DNA of 37,147 bases from an uncultured Pseudomonadota bacterium (lineage in GTDB: Bacteria > Pseudomonadota > Alphaproteobacteria > RF32 > CAG-239), in contig CASFUZ010000013.1 of the NCBI GenBank assembly GCA_949298065.1, forward strand, positions 1 through 37,147, in the 5' to 3' direction. This document shows positions 24,652-34,044 of the stretch, piece by piece. A program made the translations under genes and the position numbers. The notes below the pieces were generated by a model, which made no database searches, was not told the origin of the DNA, and saw only the letters and a list, made by a program, of their open reading frames with translations. Each line of letters begins with the position of its first letter. The stretch's first letter is position 1.

Positions 24652-25092
24652 TTATTTTTTCTCCAACATAAAAGTTACCGGTCCGCTATTAATCAAAGAT
24701 ACTTGCATATCCGCCTGAAAAATACCGTTTCCGACATACAATCCCTTGGCGCGCAAGCAATCTGAAAAATATTCATACAAAGGTTTCGCTTCTTCAGGAC
24801 GTGCGGCACAATCAAAACCGGGGCGATTTCCACGCGAGCAATCTCCTGCCAAAGTAAACTGAGAGACAACAATCACCTCTCCTTTTACATCTTGGACCGA
24901 GAGATTCATTTTACCCTGTTCATCTTCAAAAATGCGCAAGTTTGAAATTTTATTTGCCAGGTAGTCTGCCTGTGCTGTTGTATCTCCCTTTTCTATACCG
25001 ATAAAAATCAGTAAGCCTTTTTTGATTGATGATACAATTTTTCCATCCACTTCCACGGATGACTTTTTTACTCTTTGGACTAATACTTTCAT
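24652..25092 (-). CDS. dtd: D-aminoacyl-tRNA deacylase
   Basis: 146 residues, family-typical length. The enzyme hydrolyses D-amino acids (and glycine mischarged on tRNA-Ala) from tRNA, protecting translation. Both active-site motifs are visible: SQFTL at about 79-83 and the cross-subunit NSGPVTF at about 135-141. The loop that usually reads KKGNRPSF is SRGNRPGF here. GAGG about 8 nt before the ATG. Divergent from the zincin-like gene at 25201, with a 108-nt gap. Confidence 0.96.
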   Translation of the reverse strand: MKVLVQRVKKSSVEVDGKIVSSIKKGLLIFIGIEKGDTTAQADYLANKISNLRIFEDEQGKMNLSVQDVKGEVIVVSQFTLAGDCSRGNRPGFDCAARPEEAKPLYEYFSDCLRAKGLYVGNGIFQADMQVSLINSGPVTFMLEKK

Positions 25093-25162
25093 CTATTTTT
25101 CCTCTTAAGGTCTATTTAACATAAATTATGTTTAAGATAAATTAATTTTTGTTTTTAATTTA

Positions 25163-25191
25163 TTGGCGAAAAACTTTTATTATGTTATTAT
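25163..25191 (+). promoter_or_regulatory. Promoter giving an almost leaderless mRNA
   Basis: -35 TTGGCG (25163-25168, 4 of 6), 17-nt spacer, -10 TATTAT (25186-25191, 5 of 6). The expected start near 25198 is only about 3 nt before the ATG at 25201, and no Shine-Dalgarno sequence is present. The TTG at 25192, in frame upstream, falls at the promoter edge and is rejected as start. Confidence 0.6.
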
Positions 25192-25200
25192 TTGGGCATT

Positions 25201-26391
25201 ATGAAAAACGAGCCAAAGAAAAATTTAAATAAGACCCCAAGCAGAGGCTTGCACAGAAAGAATCTGCGGCGAATTGCTGACGGCATCGTTGTCGGTTCTG
25301 TATTTGCTTTATTTTGCAATACGGCGCTTAATAGTCCTCAGGGAACTTCTCCCGTTGATTATAAAACAAAATTTCCTCTTAATAATACCGAGCTTAATAT
25401 ATCGGCAAAAAGTGCCGGTAAAACAGTCTTATTAACAAAAGCTTCCGAAAATTATACGCCGGTTAAGTATAATGTGGATACTGTCGTTATTGATACTGCT
25501 TATCTTAAAAGAGCTTTTGACACTTTTGGCGGCTATGTTTCCGAACTAAAATCAATTACACTTAAACATTTTGTGGTTGATACAACCGGTATGGCACCAA
25601 CAGTACAAAAATATCAAAAACTTTTAGCTCAAAAGTTTAATGATAAAAATAGAATAAAATCTACAGTTATTCATGAAGCTACACATAGTTTTAATGATGA
25701 ACTAGGAATTAAAAATTTTGGTATCAATATTTTTCAATTTGCAAAAATATGTTGTCATGACGAAATTGCCGCAAATATCGCTCAGCTTTTAGACTTTAGG
25801 CAACAGTATTTGGAAACAAAAGACTTACATGTTTTTAATGGTAACTTTAAATTTTATACCGATGCAATCAAAGACGGGCGCATTAATCCGGATGTTACAA
25901 AAATTCCGACAAGCACAGAATTAGCTTTGATTGTAAACGGAACAAAAAAACAATGGCAAGAAACTTTGCAAAATTATTATGAAAAAGCTCATATGCAAAT
26001 GACTAAAACTTGGTACAATAAATCTTTCTTCTATAGGTTGAGAGAAAGAGCCAGTTGGAAAAACATCACAAGAAAACATAACGAAGAGTATCTCAAAAGA
26101 CTTAATTTGTGCTATTCTTTTAATATTCCGATTAAAGATAAAGATGGAACAAAGTCCGTAAATATTAACTTTATAAAATTCATGAATCAAGATATTGATA
26201 TATCCGATAATTTTAAAGAAAACTTGCGTAATTTATGCAAAACTTCTTTTCGGGAAGGATACCAACTTTATAAGAAAGCACTTAAAGCTGCAGAATATGT
26301 TCAAGCAGCTGAGGCTCATAAGGTGAAAGGTGAAGATATAATGATTGTTCCTCAACGAAATGCGCATTTTATGAAGCAAAAATCACGATAA
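25201..26391 (+). CDS. Unrecognised probable zinc metallopeptidase (HEATH motif)
   Basis: 396 residues from the ATG at 25201, not assigned to a named family. A basic N-terminus (about 1-30) is followed by one hydrophobic segment (VVGSVFALFCNTAL, about 33-46) that may be a signal anchor. Residues about 161-165 are HEATH, a zincin HExxH motif in the context STVIHEATHSFNDE; about 30 residues on, HDEIAANIAQLL could supply a glutamate ligand, a spacing and sequence like gluzincin or M78-type peptidases. The rest (about 215-396) is helical and rich in Lys, Tyr and Asn. AT-rich relative to neighbours. Own promoter, terminator directly downstream. Proteolytic activity is inferred from the motif only; substrate unknown. 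Confidence 0.75.
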   Translation: MKNEPKKNLNKTPSRGLHRKNLRRIADGIVVGSVFALFCNTALNSPQGTSPVDYKTKFPLNNTELNISAKSAGKTVLLTKASENYTPVKYNVDTVVIDTAYLKRAFDTFGGYVSELKSITLKHFVVDTTGMAPTVQKYQKLLAQKFNDKNRIKSTVIHEATHSFNDELGIKNFGINIFQFAKICCHDEIAANIAQLLDFRQQYLETKDLHVFNGNFKFYTDAIKDGRINPDVTKIPTSTELALIVNGTKKQWQETLQNYYEKAHMQMTKTWYNKSFFYRLRERASWKNITRKHNEEYLKRLNLCYSFNIPIKDKDGTKSVNINFIKFMNQDIDISDNFKENLRNLCKTSFREGYQLYKKALKAAEYVQAAEAHKVKGEDIMIVPQRNAHFMKQKSR

Positions 26392-26393
26392 AT

Positions 26394-26419
26394 AAAAGCC
26401 CCGAGATTTCGGGGCTTTT
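26394..26419. terminator. Bidirectional terminator between the HEATH gene and tkt
   Basis: 11-bp perfect stem AAAAGCCCCGA / TCGGGGCTTTT with a 4-nt loop; both flanks supply T-runs on their own strand. It serves the plus-strand gene ending at 26391 and the minus-strand tkt ending at 26424. Confidence 0.93.
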
Positions 26420-26423
26420 GCTT

Positions 26424-28400
26424 TTATTTCTTCAGCAAGTTTTTGACACTGTCTACGACTTCTTCCAGAGTGATACCGAAGTAATCATACAGTTGTTCTG
26501 CCGGACCGGATGCGCCAAAACCATCCATACCGATAATATCGCCGTGCAAGCCGACATATTTTTCCCAACCGAACTTAGATGCGGCCTCAATCGCTATACG
26601 CGGTGCCGTACCCAAAATTTCTTCCTGATAATCTATCGTTTGTTTGTCAAACAACTCCGTACAAGGCATGGAAACAACGGCTACTTCTATGCCCTCTTCT
26701 TTCAATTTATCTCTTGCGGCAACAGCCAGAGAAACCTCTGAACCTGTTGCAATCAAGGTTGCCTGACGCTTCTTTTTATCGCCACGGATGATATAGCCGC
26801 CGCGTGCCGTCATATTCAGCTCGGCAGAATCTCTTAACATCGGCAAGCCCTGACGTGTCAAAGCCAAGATGCTCGGCGTGTGTTCTTCTTCCAGTGCGAG
26901 CTGCCATGCTTCTGCCGTTTCAACAACATCGCAAGGACGGAAAGTTAAGATATTAGGCATACAGCGATAAGATGCCAAATGTTCAATCGGCTGATGTGTC
27001 GGGCCGTCTTCGCCGACACCGATAGAATCATGCGTTAAGACATAAACCACGCGCAAGCCCATTAACGCTGCCAAGCGCATAGCCGGACGCATATAATCCG
27101 AAAATACGAAGAATGTTCCACCGTAAGGAATTGCGCCGCCGTGCAAAGCCAAGCCGTTCATTATGGCTCCCATAGCGTGCTCTCTGATGCCATACATTAT
27201 GTTATTGCCGTTATAGTCCTCTCGGGTTACGGTTTTCATTCCATCAACAAAAGTCAGGTTAGATGCGGCCAAGTCTGCCGAACCGCCGACAATTTGCGGA
27301 ATGTTTGGCACAATCGCCTGCAAGCAAAGTTGTGAAGCCTTTCTTGTGGCAACTTTTGTGCCTTCGGCAATGGATTTTTTCTTCAACTCATTCAAATCCT
27401 TATCCCAATTTTTGGGTAAGCGATCATTGATATAATCCAAAAATTCTTTACCGGCTGCTTGAGCTTTTTTATCCCAAGCCTTATATGCCTCTTCGTTTCT
27501 TTTGCCGGCTTCTCGCCATGCGTTCAAAATATCTTCCGGAACTTCAAAAGGTTCATAATTCCAATTCAAATTCTGGCGCATTGCGGCAAGCTCTTCCGCG
27601 CCCAAAGGAGAGCCATGGCATTTTGACGTGCCGCATTTAGTCGGCGCTCCGAAACCAATCTTGGTCTTGCAGGCAATAAGGGTCGGTTTGTCTGACTTTT
27701 GTGCCTGAGCAATGGCTTTTTCTATTTGCTCATAATTATGACCATCTATCTCAATGGTATTCCAGCCCACAGCCTGAAAACGCTTAATCTGGTCTGTGGA
27801 GTTTGCCTTGTCTACCGTGCCGTCTATGGTGATGTTGTTATTATCCCAAAGCACAATCAACTTGTTCAAACGCAAATGTCCGGCCAGTGAAATTGCCTCT
27901 TCGGAAATGCCTTCCATCAAGCAACCATCGCCGTTGATGACATAAGTGTAATGTGCGCATAAGTCATCGCCAAACTTGGCATTGATTATTCTTTCAGCCA
28001 ATGCCATACCGACAGCTGATGAAATACCTTGTCCTAAAGGCCCTGTCGTCATATCAATTCCGGCTAAATGTCCATATTCCGGATGCCCTGCCGTCTTAGC
28101 GCCAAGTTGGCGGAAGTTGCGCAAATCATCAATATTAATATCCTTATACCCCAAAAGATAAAGCAGAGAATACATCAGCATAGAACCATGTCCGGCCGAC
28201 AAAACAAATCTATCTCTATCAAACCAGCGTGGCTCGCTTGGATTTATTTTCATAAACTTTGTAAACAAGACCGTAGCAACATCAGCCATACCCAAGGGCA
28301 TTCCCGGATGGCCGGATTTTGACTTCTCAATTGCGTCTGCACTCAAAAACCTAATGGCATTTGCCATTTCTGAAAGTTTGTTGTTTTGCAAAAATGTCAT
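26424..28400 (-). CDS. tkt: Transketolase
   Basis: 658 residues, normal length. Thiamine-diphosphate enzyme moving two-carbon units between pentose phosphate sugars. Motifs: SGHPGMPLGMA at the N-terminus, TGPLGQG, the ThDP/Mg motif GDGCLMEG followed by NNITIDG, the central GIREHAMGAIMNG with catalytic Glu, and HDSIGVGEDGPTHQP. All three domains (PP, Pyr, C-terminal) are complete. It is the last gene of the minus-strand unit that starts with the GGDEF protein, 17 nt after the small lipoprotein gene. Confidence 0.97.
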   Translation of the reverse strand: MTFLQNNKLSEMANAIRFLSADAIEKSKSGHPGMPLGMADVATVLFTKFMKINPSEPRWFDRDRFVLSAGHGSMLMYSLLYLLGYKDINIDDLRNFRQLGAKTAGHPEYGHLAGIDMTTGPLGQGISSAVGMALAERIINAKFGDDLCAHYTYVINGDGCLMEGISEEAISLAGHLRLNKLIVLWDNNNITIDGTVDKANSTDQIKRFQAVGWNTIEIDGHNYEQIEKAIAQAQKSDKPTLIACKTKIGFGAPTKCGTSKCHGSPLGAEELAAMRQNLNWNYEPFEVPEDILNAWREAGKRNEEAYKAWDKKAQAAGKEFLDYINDRLPKNWDKDLNELKKKSIAEGTKVATRKASQLCLQAIVPNIPQIVGGSADLAASNLTFVDGMKTVTREDYNGNNIMYGIREHAMGAIMNGLALHGGAIPYGGTFFVFSDYMRPAMRLAALMGLRVVYVLTHDSIGVGEDGPTHQPIEHLASYRCMPNILTFRPCDVVETAEAWQLALEEEHTPSILALTRQGLPMLRDSAELNMTARGGYIIRGDKKKRQATLIATGSEVSLAVAARDKLKEEGIEVAVVSMPCTELFDKQTIDYQEEILGTAPRIAIEAASKFGWEKYVGLHGDIIGMDGFGASGPAEQLYDYFGITLEEVVDSVKNLLKK

Positions 28401-28417
28401 TCTCTTATGCTCCTTAG

Positions 28418-28936
28418 TTATTCATCAACATAGCGATAATCTATGTCAAATGTGCGTTGATTGTATTTGGCTTCTTCCGGCGTGATATACAGCCCGAGAT
28501 TGATGTCAAATTCATATTTCATCTTGGGTGGAATTTTGACCTCAACCGAATCCGCTGTGTAGGTTATTTCTTTCTCGTTTTCCGGAATAGTTACAGACAA
28601 GTAATAAGTCTTTTTACCCAAATATGCCGGAGGACCTTTTATAGTTTCGGTATAGTAAGCAAAGTGGACATCCGTCTCATCACTTTTCCGCAGGCGTTTG
28701 ATTTTAAACATGGGATTGATGACCGCTTTGTCCCTGTTTACTCTGGTATCAAAATAGCAATGTCCCTCATAGCCGATGAGCGAAATTTGAAATTCCTCAT
28801 GGTAATTGACTATTTGTGTTAAATACGAAGAATCGCGCGGAATATTCACCCGCGGACACATTTTTCCGCCATCTCCGCCCAAACGGCAAGCCGCCACACA
28901 AAAAACAAAAAATAAAACAAAAATTCGGCTACGCAT
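28418..28936 (-). CDS. Unrecognised small lipoprotein
   Basis: 172 residues. Signal sequence with lipobox VAAC (Cys at about 17) predicts a lipid anchor; the mature part (about 18-172) is beta-rich and contains two further Cys (MCPRVN and GHCYFD) that could form a disulfide in the periplasm. No known domain recognised. It sits between the RNA methyltransferase gene (42 nt upstream) and tkt (17 nt downstream), which gives no clue to function because neither partner is an envelope gene. Confidence 0.75.
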   Translation of the reverse strand: MRSRIFVLFFVFCVAACRLGGDGGKMCPRVNIPRDSSYLTQIVNYHEEFQISLIGYEGHCYFDTRVNRDKAVINPMFKIKRLRKSDETDVHFAYYTETIKGPPAYLGKKTYYLSVTIPENEKEITYTADSVEVKIPPKMKYEFDINLGLYITPEEAKYNQRTFDIDYRYVDE

Positions 28937-28978
28937 TTTTCTTTCCGTCAGTTTTTTGTTTACTATATACGAGGGCTT

Positions 28979-30115
28979 TTATTTTGTAAACAATGCAACC
29001 AGCTCGCTGTGGTTAGAATAAGTAAATTGATCAACGATAGTTATTTCTACAAGTTTATATCCACCTTCAATCAACTTATTGGCATCATTAACAAAGGTCC
29101 CGGGATTGCAGGAAACGGCAATAACTTTCTCTGGCCTCTCATTAAAGGGCAAGGCCGCCAATTCAGCCACCTGAGCGGCAGCCCCTGCTCGCGGAGGGTC
29201 AAACACAACAGCGGAAAAACCTTGTAATTCTTTTACATCTAAAGGATATTTGAAAAGATTTTTGGTTAAAATTTCAATGTTTGAAATCATATTTTTATTC
29301 ACGCTGCGGCGAAAACCATCCAGTAATCTTTCCGAAGAATCTACAGCGATAATCTTGTTTTTGACATTTCGCGCCAAAGGGTAGGAAAATGTGCCGACAC
29401 CGCAAAATAAGTCAGCAATTTTACCTGTCGTTTCGCCGAGGTATTTTAATACCAACGACACCAAGGCTTGTTCTCCGGCTTTAGACGGCTGCAAAAATGT
29501 TCCGGCCGGAATATATACAAAAGTATCGGCGATTTTGATATAAGGCGCTGATTTTTCTACAATCGGCTCGGCTTCAGCATCGGCGTGTTGTCTATGCGAA
29601 ATTCGGATGACATTATCCTCGGTTTGAGCCAGTTCAAAAATAGCCATTCTGTGCCCAAGCTCCAGCTTGCTCTCAAACTCCAGCACAATATCTATACCAT
29701 TGTCCGCCTCACAAAGCCAAACATCTCCGCCATCAAGAAAGGTTTGAACTGCCTTTTTGCCTTTTTTCTTTGCCTTAAAAGGAATCGCACAAATTTCGTT
29801 TAATAAATTTCTTATAAATGGAAGCACCTCATTGAGCTTTGGGGTTAGCAAAGCACAAGTTTCACAGCCTATAATATTTTTGCTTGCAGCCTCATTAAAA
29901 CCTAAAACGACCTTACCTTTTCTTCTTACAAAAGCCATAGAGGCGCGACGGCGTGTTCCGTCCGGCACAAAAACAGGCTCTCCGAAATTTATATCGGCGC
30001 TTTTGATTTGCGACAAAATCTGTTTGACTGATAAAATTTTTCTTTCTCGGTACTCTTCTTGTGAAAGATGGCGATTTTGACAGCCACCGCATATATCGGC
30101 ATAGAGGCAGGTCAT
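28979..30115 (-). CDS. Class I RNA (uracil-5-) methyltransferase, RumA/TrmA superfamily
   Basis: 378 residues. The N-terminal cysteines in CLYADICGGC (C3, C9, C12) plus GCETC at about residue 84-88 fit the [4Fe-4S] site of the RumA/RlmD group. The methyltransferase fold (about 210-378) has the SAM motif DLFCGVGTFSYPLA, VFDPPRAGA and the catalytic-cysteine loop VSCNPGTF. The N-terminal TRAM domain of E. coli RlmD is missing, as in many alphaproteobacterial members. Target (23S rRNA or tRNA uridine) cannot be decided from sequence, so no symbol is given. Four nt separate it from the GGDEF gene. Confidence 0.9.
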   Translation of the reverse strand: MTCLYADICGGCQNRHLSQEEYRERKILSVKQILSQIKSADINFGEPVFVPDGTRRRASMAFVRRKGKVVLGFNEAASKNIIGCETCALLTPKLNEVLPFIRNLLNEICAIPFKAKKKGKKAVQTFLDGGDVWLCEADNGIDIVLEFESKLELGHRMAIFELAQTEDNVIRISHRQHADAEAEPIVEKSAPYIKIADTFVYIPAGTFLQPSKAGEQALVSLVLKYLGETTGKIADLFCGVGTFSYPLARNVKNKIIAVDSSERLLDGFRRSVNKNMISNIEILTKNLFKYPLDVKELQGFSAVVFDPPRAGAAAQVAELAALPFNERPEKVIAVSCNPGTFVNDANKLIEGGYKLVEITIVDQFTYSNHSELVALFTK

Positions 30116-30118
30116 TGT

Positions 30119-31909
30119 TTATTTCAAATCCTCTTCTTCAATACCTAATATTGGAATATAATCATCCTGAGGTTTGTTTTGTTCTTTGGTTTGAGACACT
30201 TTTTGTTCCTCTATGTTGCCATTATTTTCGGAAATATGGTTGGCTTCAATACCATCTAATAAAGATATTTCTTCAGCGCCTTCTTTCTCAAAAACAGGGT
30301 GAAGTTGGCTTGCTTCGTCTTTATGCGTAGCTTCTGCTTCTTTGTTAAATTTAGCTAAATCCTCTTTTGTAAATAGCTCACAACGATTGCGACCATTTTC
30401 CTTGGCGCGGTACAGGGCTTCATCCGCTGTCTTAATCAATGTATCTATATTATCCGAAATGTCTGAGGATGAAATACCTATACTCACGGTAAAACTAAAG
30501 GGTTTACCTTCATCTGAATAAACAACGATTTTAGAAATTGTCTCGCGTAGGCGATTGGCAACAACTTGTGCTTTTTCCGGTCCTACATCAGACAAGTAAC
30601 AAACAAATTCCTCACCGCCATATCTGGCTACAATATCACAATCACGCAGAGCTCGCTCGGCTGTGGAAGAAAGTTCTATCAAAACCTTATCTCCGACTTT
30701 ATGCCCATAGGTATCATTGACGTTTTTGAATTTATCCGCATCTATCATCAGAACAGAGTAACAGTCTCCTTTCATTCGGGCAAGAGAAATACGTTTTGTT
30801 ACTTCCTCTTCAAAATAACGGCGGTTATACAAAGATGTCAGAGGATCGCGAATGGCTTGATTCTTGAGTAATGTTTCACGATTTTTACGAGAAGTAATAT
30901 CCTGAAAAGCAGCATAAAGCGCAATATCATAATTATAGTCAATAATATTTGCCGATGCCAAAAGCCAGAATGGTGTGTTTCCGGTTGAGGTTTTAACCAA
31001 AATTTCAAAGTCCTGAACAACCTTTTCTTGCTCTAAGCGCTCACTTAACAAGCGGCGATTTTCAGAGTCGGCAAAAAAATCTTTTAGACGATACCTCTCA
31101 AGCTCTCCAGCCTCTATTCCAAATAACTTAATGGCATTATTATTGGCCAAAATAAGTCTGTCATCACTTAGACGTGAAATGATAATTGGGAACGGTGATA
31201 ATTTTATAATTTCCTCTATTCTCTTGTTATATTTCTCTATCTCGGAGTTTTTATCTTCTAACTTCTTATTCAAAAAGTCAACTTTGATTATCAGTAAAGC
31301 AACTGCCAGACCTATATAGACAAATGAAGATATATACCACAATGAATTGATAAAATCGCTTTCTACATTTAACAATTTACTTATCAATAATATTGTAACA
31401 CATGCCGTTAAGATACCTCCTATTAAAAATCCTGTTTTGTTTTTGTGTCCGCTTTGAGACCAAAAACTAGCTGAAATATAGGCAAAACCGGTTAACGGAA
31501 AAATCTGGCGCATATATGAAACCATAACTCCGTCCTGAGCTATCAGGCAAAAATATATTATCGCAACCAGTCCTAAAGCCGTAATTGCTCCGATAATCGG
31601 CGTATCTGGAATGTTTGAAACCAATAGCTGAGAAGCTGAAAGCGCTAAAAACATCATGGATAAAAGCAAAACAAACAATTCTAAAAAAGCTAAAATATTG
31701 ATGGATATGCCTAGCTGGATATAATCTCCCATGCTATAGCCAAACCATGAACCGATGAACTCTAATGTCATACCGACAAAAAGATAACGTATGCCTTTTC
31801 CTATTTTTATTCCCTGACTGCTGTATAATGCCGCAAAGGCAAAAACTACCAGAGCCACCAGCGTTATCAAAAGATTTGTTCCGGAATTAAATATGTTTAT
31901 ACTGCTCAT
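30119..31909 (-). CDS. 7TM-PAS-GGDEF diguanylate cyclase
   Basis: 596 residues from the ATG at 31909. Seven predicted helices (about 7-220) form a membrane sensor of unknown ligand; a short coiled coil and a PAS domain (about 235-350) follow; then the GGDEF domain (about 365-520). The active site is GGEEF in ARYGGEEF, and the inhibitory I-site RDCD stands five residues before it, so c-di-GMP synthesis with product feedback is expected. The last about 80 residues are acidic and low in complexity. The 31909 ATG is preferred over the GTG three codons upstream because AAGGTGG, about 7 nt before it, overlaps that GTG. A TATAAT at 31943-31948 is a possible -10. First gene of the unit ending with tkt. 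Confidence 0.92.
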   Translation of the reverse strand: MSSINIFNSGTNLLITLVALVVFAFAALYSSQGIKIGKGIRYLFVGMTLEFIGSWFGYSMGDYIQLGISINILAFLELFVLLLSMMFLALSASQLLVSNIPDTPIIGAITALGLVAIIYFCLIAQDGVMVSYMRQIFPLTGFAYISASFWSQSGHKNKTGFLIGGILTACVTILLISKLLNVESDFINSLWYISSFVYIGLAVALLIIKVDFLNKKLEDKNSEIEKYNKRIEEIIKLSPFPIIISRLSDDRLILANNNAIKLFGIEAGELERYRLKDFFADSENRRLLSERLEQEKVVQDFEILVKTSTGNTPFWLLASANIIDYNYDIALYAAFQDITSRKNRETLLKNQAIRDPLTSLYNRRYFEEEVTKRISLARMKGDCYSVLMIDADKFKNVNDTYGHKVGDKVLIELSSTAERALRDCDIVARYGGEEFVCYLSDVGPEKAQVVANRLRETISKIVVYSDEGKPFSFTVSIGISSSDISDNIDTLIKTADEALYRAKENGRNRCELFTKEDLAKFNKEAEATHKDEASQLHPVFEKEGAEEISLLDGIEANHISENNGNIEEQKVSQTKEQNKPQDDYIPILGIEEEDLK

Positions 31910-31918
31910 TAATACCAC

Positions 31919-32067
31919 CTTAATTCATTTATTTTGTGTCATATTATATTCACATTATTAAAATAAATTAAACCTTAATATTATTTTTTTAAAAAAAAGG
32001 TGATTATTTGAAAAAAATAATATAGCATAGGAAAGTGAAAAAGCATTTTTAATAAGGATTGATTGTA
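31919..32067. other. AT-rich divergent intergenic region
   Basis: About 140 nt, nearly all A and T, between the diguanylate cyclase and the duplicated membrane protein. Apart from a minus-strand TATAAT (31943-31948) and the AAGGA ribosome-binding site at 32054-32058, no structured element or coding frame was seen. Confidence 0.6.
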
Positions 32068-33252
32068 ATGACCGAATCTGCACCTAATCACTATAGCCAT
32101 AGCTTTGTCCTTAATCTGGATAAACTACCGACTAAAAAATCTGACAGAATCGCTTTGCAGATTTTGTACCCCGGAATTATTTTCGGTCTAATTCTCGTCC
32201 TCCTTGGTGTTGTTGAGCTTTTTAACGGCTTAAACCATGGTAAAACAGATTTTGATTTTATACCCGAAGATGAAGATATTTTCTATCAACCTTTTATGAA
32301 CCCAACCTTCTTTGATATTGTTATTATCCTTATTGGTTTGGGTATTGTCTGCTCGCTTATTTTTTCTTATATTCGCTATAAAAAAATCTTCTTTGACGGA
32401 AAAAAAGTGCAAATTATTTCCCGCCCAGTGTTTGGAGCAAAAAAGTCTATTAAAGAATCCCTTGAAAACTATGAAGGAGTGCGTTTCCGTATTGAGTTTT
32501 TCCAGTTCGGATTTATGAACAAAAACAAATATATTATTGAGCTTTATCACAAAAACCCTAAAAAAATTGCTCCTTTGTATATTTCCACCAAAAGTAAAAA
32601 TATTCGCAAAATTTGGGAGTATTATGCTAAAAAGCTAAATATGCCGACAATTATTCTGACTGATGAGGGCGAGGTTAAACGCGATGTTTGCGACCTTGAT
32701 AAGTCTATGAAAGAAATGATTAAGGAGGGCAAGTATATTAATAATTTTAATGAAAGAGACCCTTTACCTCCTTCTATTGCTTATGTGCGGAAAAGAGACA
32801 AAACCGTAATCAAGGCACGCAAAATCTTTTGGGATGCTTATAATATTCTTATCGGTTTGGGTTTACTTGTTTTGGGTAGCATTTTGCTTTGTGCCGCTTA
32901 TCATCATAACTCTACGGTTGAACATTTTTCTAAAGGTTTTGTTTTTGGGCTTTATATTATCGGAGCCTTAGTAATTATGGCTTCTATCTTTGTGCTTTTC
33001 CGTAAAGATAAAATTGTGGTCAAAAAAGATAAAATCGTCCTTGTCCATAAGTTTATGCTCTTTTCTCGCAAAAATACCGAAATTATGAAAAAAGATATTG
33101 AAGCTGTGGATGTTACTGTTAATCCGGCAACAGGAAGATATTTTCTCTCCATTATCTCTGACGAGAGAACCGCTGTCTTCGGTAAAAAAATCCCTATTGA
33201 AGAATTACGATGGGTTAAAAAATTTCTTATCAACGAAGTCGTAAACAGCTAA
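32068..33252 (+). CDS. Unrecognised membrane protein with internally duplicated helix-pair plus PH-like domains
   Basis: 394 residues from the ATG at 32068. Two helices (about 34-52 and 84-105) precede a beta-rich stretch (about 105-180); after a charged linker a second helix pair (about 255-278 and 286-310) precedes another beta-rich stretch (about 312-390). Both beta regions begin with the same pattern: KKIFFDGKKVQIISRPVFG and KDKIVVKKDKIVLVHKFML. This looks like duplication of a bacterial PH-like (bPH/YdbS-type) unit. No catalytic motif. AAGGA lies 9 nt before the ATG; the upstream TTG at 32059 overlaps it and is rejected. It precedes the yfgM-bamB-der genes but is separated by 90 nt with a promoter. 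Function unknown. Confidence 0.75.
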   Translation: MTESAPNHYSHSFVLNLDKLPTKKSDRIALQILYPGIIFGLILVLLGVVELFNGLNHGKTDFDFIPEDEDIFYQPFMNPTFFDIVIILIGLGIVCSLIFSYIRYKKIFFDGKKVQIISRPVFGAKKSIKESLENYEGVRFRIEFFQFGFMNKNKYIIELYHKNPKKIAPLYISTKSKNIRKIWEYYAKKLNMPTIILTDEGEVKRDVCDLDKSMKEMIKEGKYINNFNERDPLPPSIAYVRKRDKTVIKARKIFWDAYNILIGLGLLVLGSILLCAAYHHNSTVEHFSKGFVFGLYIIGALVIMASIFVLFRKDKIVVKKDKIVLVHKFMLFSRKNTEIMKKDIEAVDVTVNPATGRYFLSIISDERTAVFGKKIPIEELRWVKKFLINEVVNS

Positions 33253-33278
33253 AAATTGTCAAATTTTTGAATATTTGG

Positions 33279-33306
33279 TTGCTAATCAACGCTTTTGGGA
33301 TATAAA
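33279..33306 (+). promoter_or_regulatory. Promoter of the yfgM-bamB-der operon
   Basis: -35 TTGCTA (33279-33284, 4 of 6), 16-nt spacer, -10 TATAAA (33301-33306, 5 of 6). Leader about 30 nt with AAGGA before the ATG at 33344. Confidence 0.55.
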
Positions 33307-33343
33307 TATATTTAGCTTAAATATTGCAAAGGAATAAAATATT

Positions 33344-34021
33344 ATGAAAAAAAATTTGGACACCGATGAACAAGAAGCTTTTATTCGTGAAGTCAGCGAA
33401 GAGGTTAAGAACGATAATCTCAAACAAATGTGGGAAAAATATGGCATCTACATTATTTTGTTGGTCGTATTTGCTATTGTCGGGGCCGTTAGTTATGAAG
33501 GAATTAAATCTTGGCAGATTAAACGTAGTGAAACATGGTCCGATACTTATGCTTATGCTCTTAATCTTGAAGGACAAGGAAAATATGATGAAAGCCTTGA
33601 AGTATTGGAAAAAATGGAGCAAACTGGTGGAAATATCTACAGCAATATCGCCAAGCTCCAGACTGCAAATATCTTATTTGAACAAGGCAAAATTGATGCG
33701 GCTGTTGAAATTTTGGAAGAAATTGTGGCGGATAAAAGCATTAATAAAAAATTGCGCGATGTTTCCGCAATTAAGTTAGCTTCTTATAAGCTTGACAGCG
33801 GCTCTTATGAAGAAATTGAGACTTTATTAAAGCCTTTGATTGAAGAAAACGGAAGTTGGGCAAGTATTGCTAAAGAAATGATGGCTATGGCTTCCATTCG
33901 GGAAGGTAATATTGAAGAAGGACGCGCTATTTATAACGAATTGTTAAATACGCCAAATTTGCCGGATGCCTTAAAAATGCGTGTCCAAGATATGTTATCG
34001 GTTCTGGACGAGGCTGATTAA
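33344..34021 (+). CDS. YfgM-like TPR membrane protein
   Basis: 225 residues. Short cytoplasmic N-terminus, one membrane helix (about 34-52, IYIILLVVFAIVGAVSYEG), then a periplasmic TPR-type helical domain (about 60-220). This topology and its position directly upstream of bamB and der match the YfgM/TPR_21 family, a SecYEG-associated chaperone partner of PpiD in E. coli. The family diverges strongly in sequence, so no symbol is assigned. It ends 23 nt before the bamB start. Confidence 0.85.
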   Translation: MKKNLDTDEQEAFIREVSEEVKNDNLKQMWEKYGIYIILLVVFAIVGAVSYEGIKSWQIKRSETWSDTYAYALNLEGQGKYDESLEVLEKMEQTGGNIYSNIAKLQTANILFEQGKIDAAVEILEEIVADKSINKKLRDVSAIKLASYKLDSGSYEEIETLLKPLIEENGSWASIAKEMMAMASIREGNIEEGRAIYNELLNTPNLPDALKMRVQDMLSVLDEAD

Positions 34022-34044
34022 ATATTAAAAATATGGAGATGATT

